A stretch of DNA of 6,755 bases from Sulfurimonas sp. (GTDB taxonomy: Bacteria > Campylobacterota > Campylobacteria > Campylobacterales > Sulfurimonadaceae), in the NCBI GenBank assembly GCA_030646745.1, contig JAUSKV010000339.1:1-6755 (forward strand), written 5' to 3'. The position numbers and the translations under genes are program-made. Shown piece by piece: positions 5,522-6,755 of this stretch. Positions within the stretch are counted from its first letter, which is position 1. The number at the start of each line of letters is the position of its first letter. Under the pieces are notes generated by a model. It was given only the letters and a program-made list of their open reading frames with translations, searched no databases and had not been told where the DNA came from.

Positions 5522-6526
5522 CTATCTTGCCATCTGCTCTTGTGATTTGTTCTGATTTGTTATCATCGAACCTATTCTATTATAGGCTGTACTTACCTCT
5601 TCAATCGGCTCTACCATCAAAGCATCAGCCATTTTATAATACTCCTGAGCTTTTATGTAGTCACCCTGCGCCTCTTTGACCACTCCAAGATTGTAAAAAG
5701 CCACCAAACTCTTTCTGCCGGTTGAATCCACCAACTCCATCAGCAGTTTTTCGGCTTTATCATATCTATTTTGTTTAATATATTCTAAGGAGCTCTCTAA
5801 AAGTTTTTCCTGATCCTTATTGTAATCCAAATCTGCATCTTCGAGTAAAACAACATCAAAGTAGCGGTAATGCGGTGTAAGTTTGTATGTAAAACTTTGA
5901 GAAATTTCATTTGCCAAACTTTGTGCTGCTATCTCAGTTGACGGTATAGCTCTATAGTCATCGATGCAGTGTCTATATTCGGCTGCTCTTGCCATTGTAT
6001 CGGCATAAATAATATCGCCCTTTGCTATATCAATCATTCGTATTTGGGCTGAGAGACCGACAACTCGCATGTTGCAGCCTACATTATAGTAAACCAACTC
6101 ACTGCATTTTTTATCTGCGCATTTTGAGCGACTTTCATAATAAAAGGAATCGCTTGAAGTAACCTGTCCGACATCTCCGGAGATAATCGCCTGTGCGCCT
6201 ATAAGATTACCCACTTCAACCGCATCACTAGGCTCTACCAAACCGCTGTTTTGAATTTTTTGTTCTCTTATAACCTTATCAATATCACTTCTGCTTACTA
6301 ATGTAAAAAAAGTTTGATTATCAATTCTTTGATTTGCAAGATTCGCCTCTATCTTTGAGCCAAGCCCTACAAAATCGTTTTTAAACTCTGTTATTGCGAT
6401 TTTTTTTGTGCTTGTCGCTCTGTCTATCTCCGCAGGAACAAGGGCTTTTACACTGATTTTTTGCGCACAACCGCTTAAGATGAGTGCAACTATAAACGAT
6501 GAAAATAAAAAGAGAGATTTATACAT
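5522..6526 (-). CDS. CsgG-like outer-membrane lipoprotein with C-terminal TPR repeats
   Basis: The 334-residue product has a lipoprotein signal, ALILSGC, with lipidation at C20. A CsgG/LpoB-like domain follows at about 40-215: KKIAITEFKN strand, NQTFFTLVSRSDIDKVIREQK, the helix-turn DAVEVGNLIGAQAIISGDVG, and the strand pair VVGLSAQIRMIDIAKGDIIYADT. Two TPR-like helical pairs lie near 241-268 (EYIKQNRYDKAEKLL) and 273-306 (FYNLGVVKEAQGDYIKAQEYY). CsgG itself forms the curli secretion pore, while LpoB and FlgO-type relatives are non-pore accessory lipoproteins; no curli subunit gene is visible, so an accessory role is as likely. Cysteines at 136, 141, 151 and 187 in the exported domain are notable. 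The start is ATG 6526 with AGGA 7 bases upstream; ATG 6553 in the same frame has no ribosome binding site and would add MIKIFAGIR ahead of the signal. It is followed by the LPP20 lipoprotein. Confidence 0.87.
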   Translation of the reverse strand: MYKSLFLFSSFIVALILSGCAQKISVKALVPAEIDRATSTKKIAITEFKNDFVGLGSKIEANLANQRIDNQTFFTLVSRSDIDKVIREQKIQNSGLVEPSDAVEVGNLIGAQAIISGDVGQVTSSDSFYYESRSKCADKKCSELVYYNVGCNMRVVGLSAQIRMIDIAKGDIIYADTMARAAEYRHCIDDYRAIPSTEIAAQSLANEISQSFTYKLTPHYRYFDVVLLEDADLDYNKDQEKLLESSLEYIKQNRYDKAEKLLMELVDSTGRKSLVAFYNLGVVKEAQGDYIKAQEYYKMADALMVEPIEEVSTAYNRIGSMITNQNKSQEQMAR

Positions 6527-6569
6527 TCTAATTCCTGCAAATATTTTAATCATTCTAGTTAAAAAGTAG

Positions 6570-6755
6570 TTAATTCACTATTAATAGACTTGAAACCTCT
6601 TTAGCTTTTTTAAGAGAAGTTATCTCTTTTGTCTCAATTTTGAAAATTATATCGCTATATTTTTTGGAGTCTTTAAGAGCCAGCAACATGCAGAGCTCTT
6701 CTAATGATTTTGTATCTCTGACTTTATTCAAAAACTCTTCACCTTTAACATGTGG
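6570..6755 (-). CDS. C-terminal end of an unrecognised protein (start outside window)
   Basis: The minus strand is open from the window edge for 61 codons to a TAA at 6570-6572. The visible residues start PHVKGEEFLNKVRD and end AKEVSSLLIVN. The stretch is lysine/glutamate-rich and looks helical (SLEELCMLLALKDSKKY), with no signal, membrane span or known motif. Codon use resembles the neighbouring genes, and coding potential is supported by the long open frame in AT-rich DNA. It stops 43 bases before the CsgG-like start and may be in the same transcription unit. The function is unknown. Confidence 0.6.
   Translation of the reverse strand, partial: PHVKGEEFLNKVRDTKSLEELCMLLALKDSKKYSDIIFKIETKEITSLKKAKEVSSLLIVN

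Noticed and set aside
6579..6588. Palindrome CTATTAATAG near the end of the partial gene
   Set aside because: A 10-base AT-rich palindrome is expected by chance, and it lies inside the coding frame of the partial protein.
6747..6755. ACATGTGG at the window edge as a third copy of the direct repeat
   Set aside because: Only about eight bases match, they lie within an open coding frame, and the rest of the repeat is absent.
1..6755. CRISPR arrays, tRNA genes, transposase or integrase genes
   Set aside because: I looked for regularly spaced repeats, cloverleaf motifs and recombinase motifs and saw none; the direct repeat pair is too few and too far apart for a CRISPR.

Overview
The window looks like chromosomal DNA of a Campylobacterota (epsilonproteobacterial) species of the Sulfurimonas / Sulfuricurvum type. 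This is inferred from the AT-rich, A/T-ending codon use, an LPP20-type lipoprotein, a small cytochrome c with its CXXCH heme site at the C-terminus, and the compact TAATG gene overlaps. No rRNA or marker gene is present to fix the genus. Every gene I can support lies on the minus strand, so the transcriptional order runs from high to low coordinates.

Layout in transcriptional order. (1) 6570-6755: the C-terminal end of an unrecognised protein. (2) 6526-5522 and 5517-4531: a lipoprotein pair, a CsgG-like protein with C-terminal TPRs followed 4 bases later by an LPP20-domain lipoprotein, probably an outer-membrane-associated assembly. (3) 4447-3674 and 3674-3231: a TauE/SafE (TSUP) membrane exporter and a mono-heme periplasmic cytochrome c, joined by a TAATG overlap and preceded by a good sigma70-type promoter. 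(4) 3230-2925: about 300 bases without an intact gene that hold gene debris: a YgiT-type zinc-finger remnant, one copy of a direct repeat, the last strand of an outer-membrane beta-barrel, and an inverted-repeat operator. (5) 2924-1060: an accessory block with a Phd/YefM antitoxin, a PIN (VapC) toxin, and a third gene that overlaps the toxin stop. The third gene encodes a coiled-coil, single-membrane-span protein of unknown family, and its reading frame is broken by one base in a T5 run near 1355-1359. (6) 1059-938: the second copy of the direct repeat and the promoter of the next gene. (7) 937-1: a MoxR-family AAA+ ATPase, complete except for its last few residues.

The most interesting stretch is about 992-3230. 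Two copies of an imperfect direct repeat (79% identity over 57 ungapped positions, 91% over the first 33) flank the toxin-antitoxin and coiled-coil block. Truncated gene ends sit immediately beside the inner and outer edges of the 3055-3111 copy. This pattern suggests an accessory module that arrived or was rearranged between housekeeping genes. The third gene, co-transcribed with the toxin-antitoxin pair and carrying a membrane anchor, is the best candidate for something undescribed, but its frame must first be shown to be intact in the organism or in relatives.
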